Below are positions 51,407-60,074 of a stretch of DNA of 64,000 bases, piece after piece. The position numbers and the translations under genes were made by a program. The number at the start of each line of letters is the position of its first letter. Positions within the stretch are counted from its first letter, which is position 1. The notes beneath the pieces are model-generated. The model searched no databases. It was not told where the DNA came from and saw only the letters and a program-made list of their open reading frames with translations. The stretch lies in contig JBLHRR010000001.1 in NCBI GenBank assembly GCA_047626155.1, positions 62,001 to 126,000 on the forward strand. The letters run 5' to 3'. This DNA is from CALGLS01 sp047626155 (GTDB taxonomy: Bacteria > Bacteroidota > Bacteroidia > Chitinophagales > Saprospiraceae).

Positions 51407-53029
51407 ATGAATGTCAATAAATTGTTTCTCCTTAGTTTGATGATGGCCTGCGGCCTATGGTCTTGTGACACAGAGCCGCAGCAAGGTTCGACTAAGGTCT
51501 TTCACTATAATCAGCCCAATGCGGTTACCTCCTTGGACCCTGCTTTTTCCCGAAGTCAGAACAACATCTGGGCCGTGGATCATTTGTATAATGGCCTGTT
51601 ACAATTAGATGAGTCCTTAAGTATAAAGGCTTGCATATCAAAAGAATGGAATATTTCTGATGATGGCCTAGTTTATACCTTCAAGCTACGAGAAGACGTC
51701 TTCTTTCATGATGACCCTGCCTTCCCGAATGGCAAGGGCCGCCGAGTAGTTGCCAATGATTTTGTACAGAGCTTTCAACGGATACTAGACCCTGAAGTCG
51801 GTTCCCCTGGAGCTTGGATTTTTAGAGGGCGATTAGATAGTATCCAGCCCTTTTCTGCACCTGATGAAAATACCTTTGTGCTCAAACTTCTAAGTCCTTT
51901 TCGTCCAATGACGGGTATTTTGACTATGCAGTATTGCTCTGTTGTTCCTCCAGAAGTGGTTAAGCATTATGGCCGGGATTTTCGGGAGCATCCTGTCGGT
52001 ACTGGGCCTTACCAATTTAAACGTTGGATGGAAAATCAAGCGCTTTTCCTTAAAAGAAATGATAACTATTTTGAAAAAGAAAATGGCCAATCTTTACCCT
52101 ACCAGGAAGGCATTCGCATCAGTTTTATTAATGATAGAAAAACGGCCTATCTCGAATTAATGAATGGTCGAATAGATTTCATGTCAGGCCTTGATGCGTC
52201 TTTTGTAAATGAACTGTTAACCAAAGAAGGAGAGTTGCAATATAACCTTAGAGAACAATTACAATTCCTAAAATCTCCATATCTAAATATGGAATACCTA
52301 GGGATAAACATGGCTACTGATGATCCAGATAACCCACTCCGAATCAAAGAAGTACGGCAGGCCTTAAATTACGGTATCGACCGGGAACTCATGCTGCGCT
52401 CTATGCGGAACAATGTTGGGAAAGCGGCCAATAGCGGTTTCACACCTCGTGGCTTGCCCTCTCATGATCCTTCGAAAGTTAAAGGCTATACTTACGATCC
52501 AGATAAAGCAAATGAACTATTGCGGAAAGCTGGTTACCCAAACGGCGAAGGTATGCCAACAATAAAATTACAAACCAATAAAGATTATGAAGACCTCTGT
52601 ACTTTTATGGCCAGCATGTGGTCTGATCTCGGAGTGAAAGTGCAGATAGATATTTTAGAATCGGCTACATTACGAGAGATGATGAGCAAAGGACAATCAA
52701 AGTTTTTTAGAGCCAGTTGGATTGGAGACTATCCAGATCCGGAGACTTTTACCATTATGTTCTACAGCAAAACACCCGCCCCTCCAAATTACACCCGATT
52801 TAAAAATGATCGTTATGATGAATTGTATGAAGCGGCCTTGAGCGAAAATAATGATTCTTTACGGATCAGCTATCACCAGGAAATGGATCGGATTCTGATT
52901 GAAGAGGCTCCTGTCATCTTTTTATTCTATGATGAAACGGCCCTTTTTGCTAAGCGAAATGTGGAAGGACTTAGTAAAAATGCGATAAACTTGCTATCTG
53001 TTAAGCGGATAAAGGAATTAGAGAATTGA
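51407..53029 (+). CDS. ABC-transporter oligopeptide-binding lipoprotein (SBP_bac_5)
   Basis: A 540-residue lipoprotein (LWSC, Cys20). The fold is that of family 5 solute-binding proteins (OppA/DppA): start of domain FHYNQPNAVTSLDPAFSRSQ, VYTFKLREDVFFHDDP, VPPEVVKHYGRDF, YQFKRWMENQALFLKRNDNY, ALNYGIDRELMLRSM, and late SFLFKDDRYDELYEAA-like (RFKNDRYDELYEAA). It captures peptides for an ABC importer. No permease or ATPase gene is adjacent, so it may serve a transporter coded elsewhere. Divergent from the propeller lipoprotein gene, with only 80 bases between the two starts. Confidence 0.9.
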   Translation: MNVNKLFLLSLMMACGLWSCDTEPQQGSTKVFHYNQPNAVTSLDPAFSRSQNNIWAVDHLYNGLLQLDESLSIKACISKEWNISDDGLVYTFKLREDVFFHDDPAFPNGKGRRVVANDFVQSFQRILDPEVGSPGAWIFRGRLDSIQPFSAPDENTFVLKLLSPFRPMTGILTMQYCSVVPPEVVKHYGRDFREHPVGTGPYQFKRWMENQALFLKRNDNYFEKENGQSLPYQEGIRISFINDRKTAYLELMNGRIDFMSGLDASFVNELLTKEGELQYNLREQLQFLKSPYLNMEYLGINMATDDPDNPLRIKEVRQALNYGIDRELMLRSMRNNVGKAANSGFTPRGLPSHDPSKVKGYTYDPDKANELLRKAGYPNGEGMPTIKLQTNKDYEDLCTFMASMWSDLGVKVQIDILESATLREMMSKGQSKFFRASWIGDYPDPETFTIMFYSKTPAPPNYTRFKNDRYDELYEAALSENNDSLRISYHQEMDRILIEEAPVIFLFYDETALFAKRNVEGLSKNAINLLSVKRIKELEN

Positions 53030-53122
53030 CTTCTCCATTTAAAAGTAAGGTCAATTTCAATCTCAAATCCCTTAATTCACGAACGGAGTGTATTGAGCTT
53101 TAGCTTGAAATTGAAGTTGAGC

Positions 53123-53154
53123 TTGAAAGGAGGTATAAATTTCCCCCCTTTCAA
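53123..53154 (+). terminator. Possible terminator hairpin
   Basis: TTGAAAGG pairs with CCTTTCAA (53147-53154) around AGG..CCCCC. It lies between the peptide-binding gene and mqnE; no T-run, so weak. Confidence 0.35.
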
Positions 53155-53179
53155 CTAAACACAAGCCCCTAATTCTTGT

Positions 53180-53187
53180 TACATTTG
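53180..53187 (+). promoter_or_regulatory. -7 element of mqnE (TACATTTG)
   Basis: TACATTTG fits TAnnTTTG and lies 36 bases before the mqnE ATG at 53224. No good TTG at the -33 position. Confidence 0.45.
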
Positions 53188-53223
53188 CAACCAGTATGAC
53201 CTAATCAAAGTAAGCGACTAACT

Positions 53224-54426
53224 ATGCAATCAAAAGAAGATATTTTAAACTTATTGTCAATGACCAAGCTCTCAGAGTCTTTGGTTAAAATAGCTCATAA
53301 GGTACTTGACAATGAGCGAATTACAACTGACGAAGGACTCGAATTATTTGAAGAGGCACCACTTTCCTACCTTGGGATGTTGGCGAACTACATTCGGGAA
53401 AAACGTCATGGCAATAATACCTATTTCAATAGGAATTTCCATATGGAGCCAACCAATGTTTGTCTATACACCTGTAGCTTCTGTTCTTACAGCAGATTGA
53501 TAAAGAAAAGAGAAGAAGGTTGGGAATACACAATGGATGAAATGTTGGACATCATCAAAAAGTATGATGACCAACCGGTGACGGAGGTGCACATTGTAGG
53601 AGGAGTGTTACCACAATATGATTTGAAATTTTATGCCGACTTATTCACAGCCATAAAAAAGCACCGACCTGAGTTGCATATCAAAGCGCTAACGCCGGTT
53701 GAGTATCATTATATTTTTAAGAAAGGAAAGGTGTCTTATGAGGAAGGGATGAAAATAATGAAAGATGCTGGTTTGGATTCCATGCCTGGAGGAGGAGCGG
53801 AGATCTTCCATCCTGAAATCAGAGACCAAATCGCAGGTGGGAAATGTTCAGGAGAGGAATGGTTACGGATACATGAGGTCTGGCATGAACTCGGCTGTCG
53901 CTCCAATGCGACGATGCTTTATGGTCACATTGAGAAATATGAACACCGTATTCATCACCTGGAGGAATTGCGAAAGCTACAGGATAAAACCAAAGGCTTC
54001 CAAACCTTCATTCCATTAAAATTTAGAAACAAAGGAAATCAAATGTCCCATATCGCGGAATCTACCACGGTAGAAGATATGCGGAACTATGCCATCAGCA
54101 GAATCTATCTGGACAACTTTGACCACATCAAAGCCTACTGGCCAATGATCGGAAGAAATATCGCCCAGTTACTCATGGCTTATGGCGTAGATGACATCGA
54201 TGGAACCATTGACGATACAACTAAGATTTATACCATGGCGGGTGCAGAAGAACAAACTCCAGCCATGAGTACGAGTGAGTTAGTAAACCTCATACGAGCA
54301 GTTGGCCGAAAGCCAATTGAAAGAGATACTTTATATGGTGTTATTGAAGATTACACCGATCACGTTTTTGAAGAGGATACAATTTATAAAGGCTACGTTT
54401 CTTTACCCGTAGCAAAAGAATTATGA
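53224..54426 (+). CDS. mqnE: Aminodeoxyfutalosine synthase (radical SAM)
   Basis: A 400-residue radical-SAM enzyme of the CofH/MqnE/MqnC type. The cluster cysteines are Cys80, Cys84 and Cys87 in NVCLYTCSFCSYSR. Further motifs are EVHIVGGVLPQYDLKFYADL, KALTPVEYHYIFKKGK, SMPGGGAEIFHPEIR and ATMLYGHIEKYEHRIHHL, as in MqnE. It joins S-adenosylmethionine with the enolpyruvyl part of 3-[(1-carboxyvinyl)oxy]benzoate to give aminodeoxyfutalosine, the second step of the futalosine route to menaquinone. MqnA, the enzyme for the first step, is coded two genes downstream. It matches a menaquinone-using organism with NDH-2. Confidence 0.9.
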   Translation: MQSKEDILNLLSMTKLSESLVKIAHKVLDNERITTDEGLELFEEAPLSYLGMLANYIREKRHGNNTYFNRNFHMEPTNVCLYTCSFCSYSRLIKKREEGWEYTMDEMLDIIKKYDDQPVTEVHIVGGVLPQYDLKFYADLFTAIKKHRPELHIKALTPVEYHYIFKKGKVSYEEGMKIMKDAGLDSMPGGGAEIFHPEIRDQIAGGKCSGEEWLRIHEVWHELGCRSNATMLYGHIEKYEHRIHHLEELRKLQDKTKGFQTFIPLKFRNKGNQMSHIAESTTVEDMRNYAISRIYLDNFDHIKAYWPMIGRNIAQLLMAYGVDDIDGTIDDTTKIYTMAGAEEQTPAMSTSELVNLIRAVGRKPIERDTLYGVIEDYTDHVFEEDTIYKGYVSLPVAKEL

Positions 54427-54529
54427 CACAAAAAAATAATTTCGTCATTTATACACTCCTTCGTCCTCTCTGTGTTCGTAAAAATCAGGAAGGACGAAGG
54501 GAAATGTCGAAGTTAATTTTTCATTGTTA
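54425..54529. repeat. Dispersed palindromic repeat, family B variant, copy 4
   Basis: The outer ends are those of family B (GACACAAAAAAATAATTTC and GAAGTTAATTTTTCATTGTTA), but the inner stem has been replaced: CACTCCTTCGTCC / GGACGAAGG with a different loop. It begins at the mqnE stop codon and lies in the gap to the phosphatase gene. Confidence 0.65.
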
Positions 54530-54546
54530 AAAACAACGATAATTAG

Positions 54547-55161
54547 ATGCAGCAAGAATGGTACTTTATTCGCCACGGACAAACTGATTACAACCTCAGA
54601 GGAATTGTACAGGGAAGTGGAATCGACAGCGAGTTGAATGAAAAAGGGATACGGCAAGCTTATGCTTTTTATGATAAATATAAAGACATTGCTTTTGACA
54701 GAATCATAACTTCTGCTCTTCAACGTACACGGCAAACCATACAACCATTCGCTCGTTTGGGAATTCCTGTTTACAAGGATGCCAGTATTAATGAAATGCA
54801 CTGGGGACGATATGAAGGAAAATCAGCCTCTATAGATATGAAAGATGCTTATAAACATATGGTGACTTCCTGGAAAGCGGGAAATTATGATGTACGCGCC
54901 GAAGATGGGGAAAGTATGACGGAGTTGAGCACAAGGTTGAGTGGTTTTATTGAAAGGTTGAAACAGCAGTCGGAGCCTAAAATTCTGATTTGCTCTCATG
55001 GCAGAACTTTGCGTTGCTTGATGGCTTTATTAAAAGATGGTCATCTGGAAAGGATGGAAGAAAATAAACACGAAAATACAGGATTGTACAAAGCTACCTT
55101 TATAGGAGGTAAGGTGTCCATGGAAATGGAAAATGATACTAGTCATCTGTTTAATCTATGA
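54547..55161 (+). CDS. Histidine phosphatase family protein in the menaquinone cluster
   Basis: A 204-residue histidine phosphatase (phosphoglycerate mutase-like). The catalytic motif is near the start (WYFIRHGQTDYNLRG, His in RHG). Also present are IITSALQRTRQTIQP (second Arg), and the second catalytic His in ILICSHGRTLRCLMALL. Its stop overlaps the start of mqnA by four bases (ATGA), so translation is coupled. Such a phosphatase is not an accepted step of the futalosine route; a role in removing a phosphate in that pathway, or in an unrelated matter, is inference. Repeat B copy 4 separates it from mqnE. Confidence 0.88.
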   Translation: MQQEWYFIRHGQTDYNLRGIVQGSGIDSELNEKGIRQAYAFYDKYKDIAFDRIITSALQRTRQTIQPFARLGIPVYKDASINEMHWGRYEGKSASIDMKDAYKHMVTSWKAGNYDVRAEDGESMTELSTRLSGFIERLKQQSEPKILICSHGRTLRCLMALLKDGHLERMEENKHENTGLYKATFIGGKVSMEMENDTSHLFNL

Positions 55162-55940
55162 AAAAAATAAAAGTAGTTGCAGTCAGTTACCTCAATACCA
55201 AACCATTGTTATATGGTCTGGTTCAGCAAGAGGAATTGGAAAATCTGATTGATTTGCAATTAGAGATTCCTTCGGTTTGTGCTGATAAACTATTGAGCGG
55301 AGAAGCAGATTTGGGGCTGATTCCAGTAGGAGCTATTCCTCAATTGATAAAAGAAGGAAAAAAGCCACAGGTCATTTCGGATTTTTGTATTGGTTGCGAA
55401 GGTGCCGTAAAAACGGTTTGTATTTATAGTGATTGTCCCATTGAGGAAATAGAAGAGCTTTATTTGGATCATCATTCTAGAACAAGCGTCCAGCTCGTGC
55501 AAATATTGTTAAAAGAGTACTGGAAGCAGAACCCAGATTTACTTGAAGCAGAGGATGGATTTATAAATAAAATAAGAGGAACACGTGCAGCTGTTGTTAT
55601 AGGTGATCGTACTATAGGACTTGACGAAAAGCACAAGTACGTTTACGACCTCGGAGAAATATGGAAAAAGCATACGGGGCTTCCTTTTGTATTTGCAGCT
55701 TGGGTAAGTACGATACCGCTGCCTGAAAATTTTCTGGAAGAGTTTAACTTAGCTCTTGCAAATGGTATTGCAAACATTCCTAAGTTGGTTTACTTACTCC
55801 CCAATCCAAACCCTTCTTTTGATATCAATGCTTATTTCTCAAATTACATTTCTTACAACCTTGATGCTGCGAAATTAGAAGCATTGGATTTGTTCCTTTC
55901 TAAAATCGGATCTAAGGCTGTTGGGCGAATGGCTATTTAG
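55158..55940 (+). CDS. mqnA: Chorismate dehydratase (menaquinone biosynthesis)
   Basis: A 260-residue protein of the MqnA/MqnD periplasmic-binding-like fold. It opens with the typical KVVAVSYLNTKPLLYGL, followed by LQLEIPSVCADKLLSGEADL and GLIPVGAIPQLIKEG, then SRTSVQLVQILLKEYW and RAAVVIGDRTIGL. MqnA dehydrates chorismate to 3-[(1-carboxyvinyl)oxy]benzoate, the substrate for MqnE coded just upstream. I prefer MqnA to MqnD because of the VSYLNTKP motif and the position beside mqnE. Translation is coupled with the phosphatase. No mqnB, mqnC or mqnD is in the window. Confidence 0.9.
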   Translation: MKKIKVVAVSYLNTKPLLYGLVQQEELENLIDLQLEIPSVCADKLLSGEADLGLIPVGAIPQLIKEGKKPQVISDFCIGCEGAVKTVCIYSDCPIEEIEELYLDHHSRTSVQLVQILLKEYWKQNPDLLEAEDGFINKIRGTRAAVVIGDRTIGLDEKHKYVYDLGEIWKKHTGLPFVFAAWVSTIPLPENFLEEFNLALANGIANIPKLVYLLPNPNPSFDINAYFSNYISYNLDAAKLEALDLFLSKIGSKAVGRMAI

Positions 55941-56040
55941 TTTTAAACTAATAGCGTTTATTCCAAAATAATTTGTATGTTCTCAAATGATCTTTTTATC
56001 CAGCACTTCTCATCCCTTCCGCTTTGCGGTTAAATCACTT

Positions 56041-56059
56041 GACTGTTCACTGAACAGTC
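56041..56059. repeat. 19-base perfect inverted repeat
   Basis: GACTGTTCA-C-TGAACAGTC: 9-base arms around one base, in the 254-base gap before the E1-like gene. It could be an operator, or a leftover of a repeat. The rest of the gap, which includes a GC-rich patch, shows no gene. Confidence 0.5.
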
Positions 56060-56194
56060 ACCCTTTGGGATCGCTCTTTAATGTTCGCCCTTAGCTAAGG
56101 CTACGAACTCAAAAACGAGCTTCGTTCTGAAAAAAAACATCTATTTGATTCCTATACAAAACATTTCAGCATAAACTCTAACCTTTATAACAAC

Positions 56195-57307
56195 ATGACT
56201 AACAATTCATCGCTCAGTCCACAAGAACTTTCACGCTACTCCCGTCACCTCGCTATCCCGGAATTTGGTATTGTCGGTCAGGAAAAACTAAAAGCAGCGA
56301 CTGTCCTTGTTATCGGAGCTGGTGGTTTAGGAAGTCCACTTTTGCTATACCTTACCGCAGCAGGAGTCGGCCATATTGGGATCGTAGATTTTGATGTGGT
56401 AGATGATTCTAACTTACAAAGGCAAGTGTTGTATACGGTAGACGATATTGGAAAGTCGAAAGCACATACAGCAAAAGAGCGCTTGAAGGCACTGAATCCG
56501 CATGTTAAATTTACGGTTTACAACAAAGCATTTACGAAAGAGAATGCAATGGAGATTATTAAGGATTACGATCTGGTAGCAGATGGTTCTGATAATTTTC
56601 CAACCCGCTACCTCGTCAATGACGCCTGCGTTTTGGCAAATAAAGTAAACGTCTATGCGGCGATATTTCGTTTTGAAGGACAAGTCTCTGTTTTTAATTT
56701 CGAAAACGAAGATGGAAGTCGCGGGCCTAACTATCGGGATTTGTTTCCAAGTCCACCGCTGCCGGGAATGGTGCCGAGTTGTGCAGAAGGAGGTGTTTTA
56801 GGAATTCTCCCCGGCATTATTGGAAGTATGCAAGCAACGGAAGTCATCAAAATAATAACAGGAGTAGGGGAGCCTCTCGTTGGTCGTTTCTTCCTTTTCG
56901 ATGCGGCTGGTTTTATAAGTCGAACTTTGAAAATTAAAAAGAATCCTGAAGTTAGTATTACTGAATTGATTGATTACGAAGCTTTTTGCGGCATCGTTCC
57001 AATAGACCCCGATGAGGTAAAAGAAATAACAGTGGAGGAATTTGAAAATTGGAAAAAAGAAAAGATTGATTTCCAATTGATTGACGTGCGAGAAACTTAT
57101 GAGTATGAAATAAACAACTTGGGAGGCGAGCTGATTCCTTTTGCAGAAATCCCAAAAGCGCTTAACCGAATTGCAAAACATAAAAAGGTGCTCATTCACT
57201 GCCTGTCAGGTAAACGTTCAGCCGCCGCCATAATGGAGTTGCAACGTCTTGGAGGTTTTGACAACTTGTACAGCTTGAGAGGAGGAATTATAGCGACTGA
57301 GAAATAA
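56195..57307 (+). CDS. moeB: E1-like adenylyltransferase fused to a rhodanese domain (MoeB/ThiF type)
   Basis: A 370-residue protein. The E1-like domain (about 8-250) has ELSRYSRHLAIPEFGIVGQE, the ATP loop VLVIGAGGLGSPLLLYLTAA, VDDSNLQRQVLY and DLVADGSDNFPTRYLVNDAC. It adenylates the C-terminus of a small sulfur carrier such as MoaD or ThiS. The usual zinc pair PCYRCLFP is GPNYRDLFP here, so that CxxC is lost. The C-terminal rhodanese domain (about 280-370) has an active Cys in IHCLSGKRSAAA. It transfers sulfur for molybdopterin or thiamine synthesis, or for a protein-modification route. The choice between the two is open. A 25-residue frame and a terminator follow. Confidence 0.87.
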   Translation: MTNNSSLSPQELSRYSRHLAIPEFGIVGQEKLKAATVLVIGAGGLGSPLLLYLTAAGVGHIGIVDFDVVDDSNLQRQVLYTVDDIGKSKAHTAKERLKALNPHVKFTVYNKAFTKENAMEIIKDYDLVADGSDNFPTRYLVNDACVLANKVNVYAAIFRFEGQVSVFNFENEDGSRGPNYRDLFPSPPLPGMVPSCAEGGVLGILPGIIGSMQATEVIKIITGVGEPLVGRFFLFDAAGFISRTLKIKKNPEVSITELIDYEAFCGIVPIDPDEVKEITVEEFENWKKEKIDFQLIDVRETYEYEINNLGGELIPFAEIPKALNRIAKHKKVLIHCLSGKRSAAAIMELQRLGGFDNLYSLRGGIIATEK

Positions 57308-57339
57308 AGATTAAATAGAACTATAACAATAGAAATACT

Positions 57340-57417
57340 ATGGAAGTAGCAACAGATGCAACCGATTTGTATCCTGATCCTATTGTTACGGAGATCGATG
57401 AATTGATCAATGGATAA
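57340..57417 (+). CDS. Possible 25-residue peptide downstream of the E1-like gene
   Basis: A short frame (MEVATDATDLYPDP then IVTEIDELING) starts 32 bases after moeB and stops 3 bases before its terminator, so it is on the same transcript. The peptide is acidic and ends Asn-Gly. It could be a chance ORF, a decayed gene end, or a small peptide substrate of the adenylating enzyme. No homology is recognised. Confidence 0.25.
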   Translation: MEVATDATDLYPDPIVTEIDELING

Positions 57418-57468
57418 AAAAACGTAGCTCTGGCAATGTAAAAAATCACTACCAGAGCTACGTTTTAT
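57418..57468 (+). terminator. Terminator
   Basis: AACGTAGCTCTGG (57421-57433) and CCAGAGCTACGTT (57452-57464) form a perfect 13-base stem, flanked by A-run and T-run, so it can act on both strands (convergent genes). Confidence 0.85.
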
Positions 57469-57479
57469 TTATCGAAGAT

Positions 57480-58094
57480 TTAGTCCATAAACGCCTTCAT
57501 GAACTTAGCTCTGCCAGCAGGAATCCTTACAATTCCATTCGTAAATTGAACATCCCAATCTGCCACCAATTCCTTCCAAGATTTGCCCGTTATTTTGCTC
57601 AGGCCATCTCTATCTACCATACCATTCATACTTTGCTTGCCAGTAGGTAACACTACTTTTACGCTCTTAACGAATTCATGATTTTTCAAAACTTCACCAG
57701 CAGCCGAGCAAAACGTCTTTTCAGCACGAGAGCCCGTATTCCAATATTGCTCAAAACTTCCTGCATTCATTTTCTGTTTTTCGTTGGCAAGAGCAGTATT
57801 GTAATCATCCGCAGATCCAAAATAATTTAGCGTAAGCTGACCATTACTAAAATCAATAGTAGAGATCATGTTCGATCCAATTACCGAACTAATGCCTTCA
57901 GCCACCTTTGCTACTTCTGCATTTCCATTTGCACTTTTCAATAAACGTTCGGCGGTAGAAGATTGGTTGGATTTGTCAGAAGCTTTATTTGCTTCCACTG
58001 TAGCAGAAGTTGTAGCTTCGTTGTTATTTGTTCCAGATTGGCAAGCGCTAAAGAACAATCCAATAAGGAGGGAGAAAAAGAGAATACGGGTCAT
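57480..58094 (-). CDS. Lipoprotein of unknown function
   Basis: A 204-residue lipoprotein (FFSAC, Cys18). A Ser/Asn/Thr-rich spacer (SGTNNNEATTSATVEANKAS) leads to a compact domain with strands GNMISTIDFSNGQLTLNYFG and SVKVVLPTGKQSMNGMVDRD, and helices between them. I do not recognise a family. It is alone between a convergent E1-like gene and the subtilase gene. Confidence 0.7.
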   Translation of the reverse strand: MTRILFFSLLIGLFFSACQSGTNNNEATTSATVEANKASDKSNQSSTAERLLKSANGNAEVAKVAEGISSVIGSNMISTIDFSNGQLTLNYFGSADDYNTALANEKQKMNAGSFEQYWNTGSRAEKTFCSAAGEVLKNHEFVKSVKVVLPTGKQSMNGMVDRDGLSKITGKSWKELVADWDVQFTNGIVRIPAGRAKFMKAFMD

Positions 58095-58283
58095 TGTGTA
58101 TGGTTTTAATAGATTAAATTATTTAAAAGCTATGAATTGTATGTTTTACTAAACTTCCATGTGTCTATAGGACAATTTTAGTAAATCTTATCCTTCTAGT
58201 TTATTCTGACTAAATGGAGTCAATTAGTATCGAATTGAAAGAGTCCAAATTGAAACACTCATTCAAATTTCACAAACTTACAT

Positions 58284-58320
58284 AAAAAGAGCCACTACCG
58301 AAATGGCAATGGCTCTTTCT
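58284..58320 (-). terminator. Terminator of the subtilase gene
   Basis: AAAGAGCCA pairs with TGGCTCTTT (58310-58318), with T-rich DNA at the minus-strand end. It is 38 bases after the subtilase stop. Confidence 0.75.
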
Positions 58321-58357
58321 ATAAATCAATAATGATTCCAGTAGTGAAACATAGTCA

Positions 58358-60010
58358 CTAAGGACGAACTACATCCTTAACTGTAAGCTTAGGCTTAATT
58401 ACTCTTCTCATCTTTCTTTTTCCTTTTGTCTTATCTGCCTTTTTCACGGCATTGAAAGCATTTACCACACCACCGGACTGACAAAGTTCAGAGAAAGAAA
58501 CCAATTCTTTTGTACCTGGCTGCTTCACTTTTTGTGTCTGAGGCATAGCAGAATCCATAATGATGTTCTTGATTTGCTTAGCAGAAAGTTTAGGGAAGTA
58601 AGAACGCAATACTGCTGCAACACCTGCTGTAACAGGAGCGGCCATTGATGTCCCTGAGAACTTAGCGTATCCTTGCTCAGGAATAGTAGAGTAGATTTGG
58701 TAACCAGGAGCAAAAACATCAACCTTGTCTTTTCCATAGTTAGAAAAGGTCGCAACTGCATCTTCACCAGGCATGTAAGCCAAGGCTCCAATTTCCATCC
58801 AAGATTTTGCTTGCTTAGGTTTGAATAAACCTGATTTTTCATATTTATCTGTAGGGAAGTTTTTACCAATGTCTGTATTCTTTGCATCGTTACCCGCTGC
58901 GTGGATTAAGATTACATCGTGCTTTTCAGCATATTTTACTGCTTTGTCAACGATAGCCTTATCGTAGGAGTACGACTTACCGAAGCTCATGTTGATAACG
59001 GAAGCACCATTGTCAACAGCATAGAAAATAGCATTCGCAACATCTTTATCACGTTCGTCACCATCTGGCACCGCGCGAATAGACATGATACGTACGTTGT
59101 TGGCAACACCTTTCATTCCGAGGTCATTGTCTCTAACTGCTGCGATGATACCTGCAACGTGTGTTCCGTGACCAGCGTCAGGACCTTTCACATCGCTGTT
59201 ACCATAGTTACGATCATTAGAATCAGCATAGTTGTCACCAACAATAGATGCACGTGGATCAAAATCTGGGTTGTACCATTTATTCAACTGTGTGTCAAAG
59301 TAACCAGAAGCTCCTTCTACCTGCTCCATGATTTCAGCCATATTGGGATTACGTTCTAATATTTTTGTCAACAGATCCTTTCCTTCTTTCTCTAGTTCGC
59401 TTGAAGTCTCGTATGCTGCTAAATCCTCAGCGGTAAAGTCTTTCTTACCCATTTTTCCACCAATCAATTCAATAGCATCAGCCAAATCAAACCAAGTTTT
59501 TGACTGCTCTTCCAACTCACCTCTTTTCTTGTCGAGGGCCTTTTTGATATCCATGTATTCCGCATACTGCTTCTTTTCCTTCTTTTTCAATTTGTCAGGG
59601 TTAGCTCCTTCAAATTTTTTGCTGTAAAAAGCATATAAACGAGTTATTTCTAAAGCGTCTTCAGCAATATTTTTTCCATCTTTTCCACCGATGAAATTCC
59701 ATCCGTGAATATCATCCACGTATCCATTCTTATCATCATCAATTCCGTTTCCGGCAATCTCACCTGCATTTACCCACATAATATCCTTAAGGTCTTCATG
59801 CATATAATCAACACCCGAGTCGATGACCGCTACGACAACAGTTTCAGAGGAGCGTCCTTTTAAGAGTTGCTCATAAGTTTTTTCAGTACTAACACCTGCT
59901 ACTTTGTCTGTGCCCTGGTCCAGGTTGAACCAGTTTTCAGGTGCCTCTTGTGCCATCACCATTGTGCTTGAAGCTAATAGGCAAAAAAGGAAAAATGATT
60001 TGATCTTCAT
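58358..60010 (-). CDS. Exported S8 family serine protease (subtilase)
   Basis: A 550-residue protease with a signal peptide ending MVMAQ. The triad is complete: Asp64 in VVVAVIDSGVDYMHEDL, His in DAGHGTHVAGIIAA, Ser in YAKFSGTSMAAPVTAG; the oxyanion Asn is in ILIHAAGNDA. A large insert (about 105-260), rich in Lys/Glu helices, lies between the Asp and His motifs. The C-terminus is basic (KGKRKMRRVIKPKL) without a T9SS domain, so it is likely periplasmic or surface-bound rather than T9SS cargo. Substrate unknown. A promoter-like box is upstream. Confidence 0.92.
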   Translation of the reverse strand: MKIKSFFLFCLLASSTMVMAQEAPENWFNLDQGTDKVAGVSTEKTYEQLLKGRSSETVVVAVIDSGVDYMHEDLKDIMWVNAGEIAGNGIDDDKNGYVDDIHGWNFIGGKDGKNIAEDALEITRLYAFYSKKFEGANPDKLKKKEKKQYAEYMDIKKALDKKRGELEEQSKTWFDLADAIELIGGKMGKKDFTAEDLAAYETSSELEKEGKDLLTKILERNPNMAEIMEQVEGASGYFDTQLNKWYNPDFDPRASIVGDNYADSNDRNYGNSDVKGPDAGHGTHVAGIIAAVRDNDLGMKGVANNVRIMSIRAVPDGDERDKDVANAIFYAVDNGASVINMSFGKSYSYDKAIVDKAVKYAEKHDVILIHAAGNDAKNTDIGKNFPTDKYEKSGLFKPKQAKSWMEIGALAYMPGEDAVATFSNYGKDKVDVFAPGYQIYSTIPEQGYAKFSGTSMAAPVTAGVAAVLRSYFPKLSAKQIKNIIMDSAMPQTQKVKQPGTKELVSFSELCQSGGVVNAFNAVKKADKTKGKRKMRRVIKPKLTVKDVVRP

Positions 60011-60066
60011 GTTGTAAATTTTATTATTAATAAGTTTAAAATATGAGCATTAGAAAAAATGCCCCG

Positions 60067-60074
60067 CAAAAGTA
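60067..60074 (-). promoter_or_regulatory. -7 element of the subtilase gene (TACTTTTG)
   Basis: On the minus strand TACTTTTG lies 56 bases upstream of the ATG at 60010. The 455-base divergent gap 60011-60465 otherwise shows no gene; TACTTTTG on the plus strand also occurs at 60257-60264. Confidence 0.4.
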
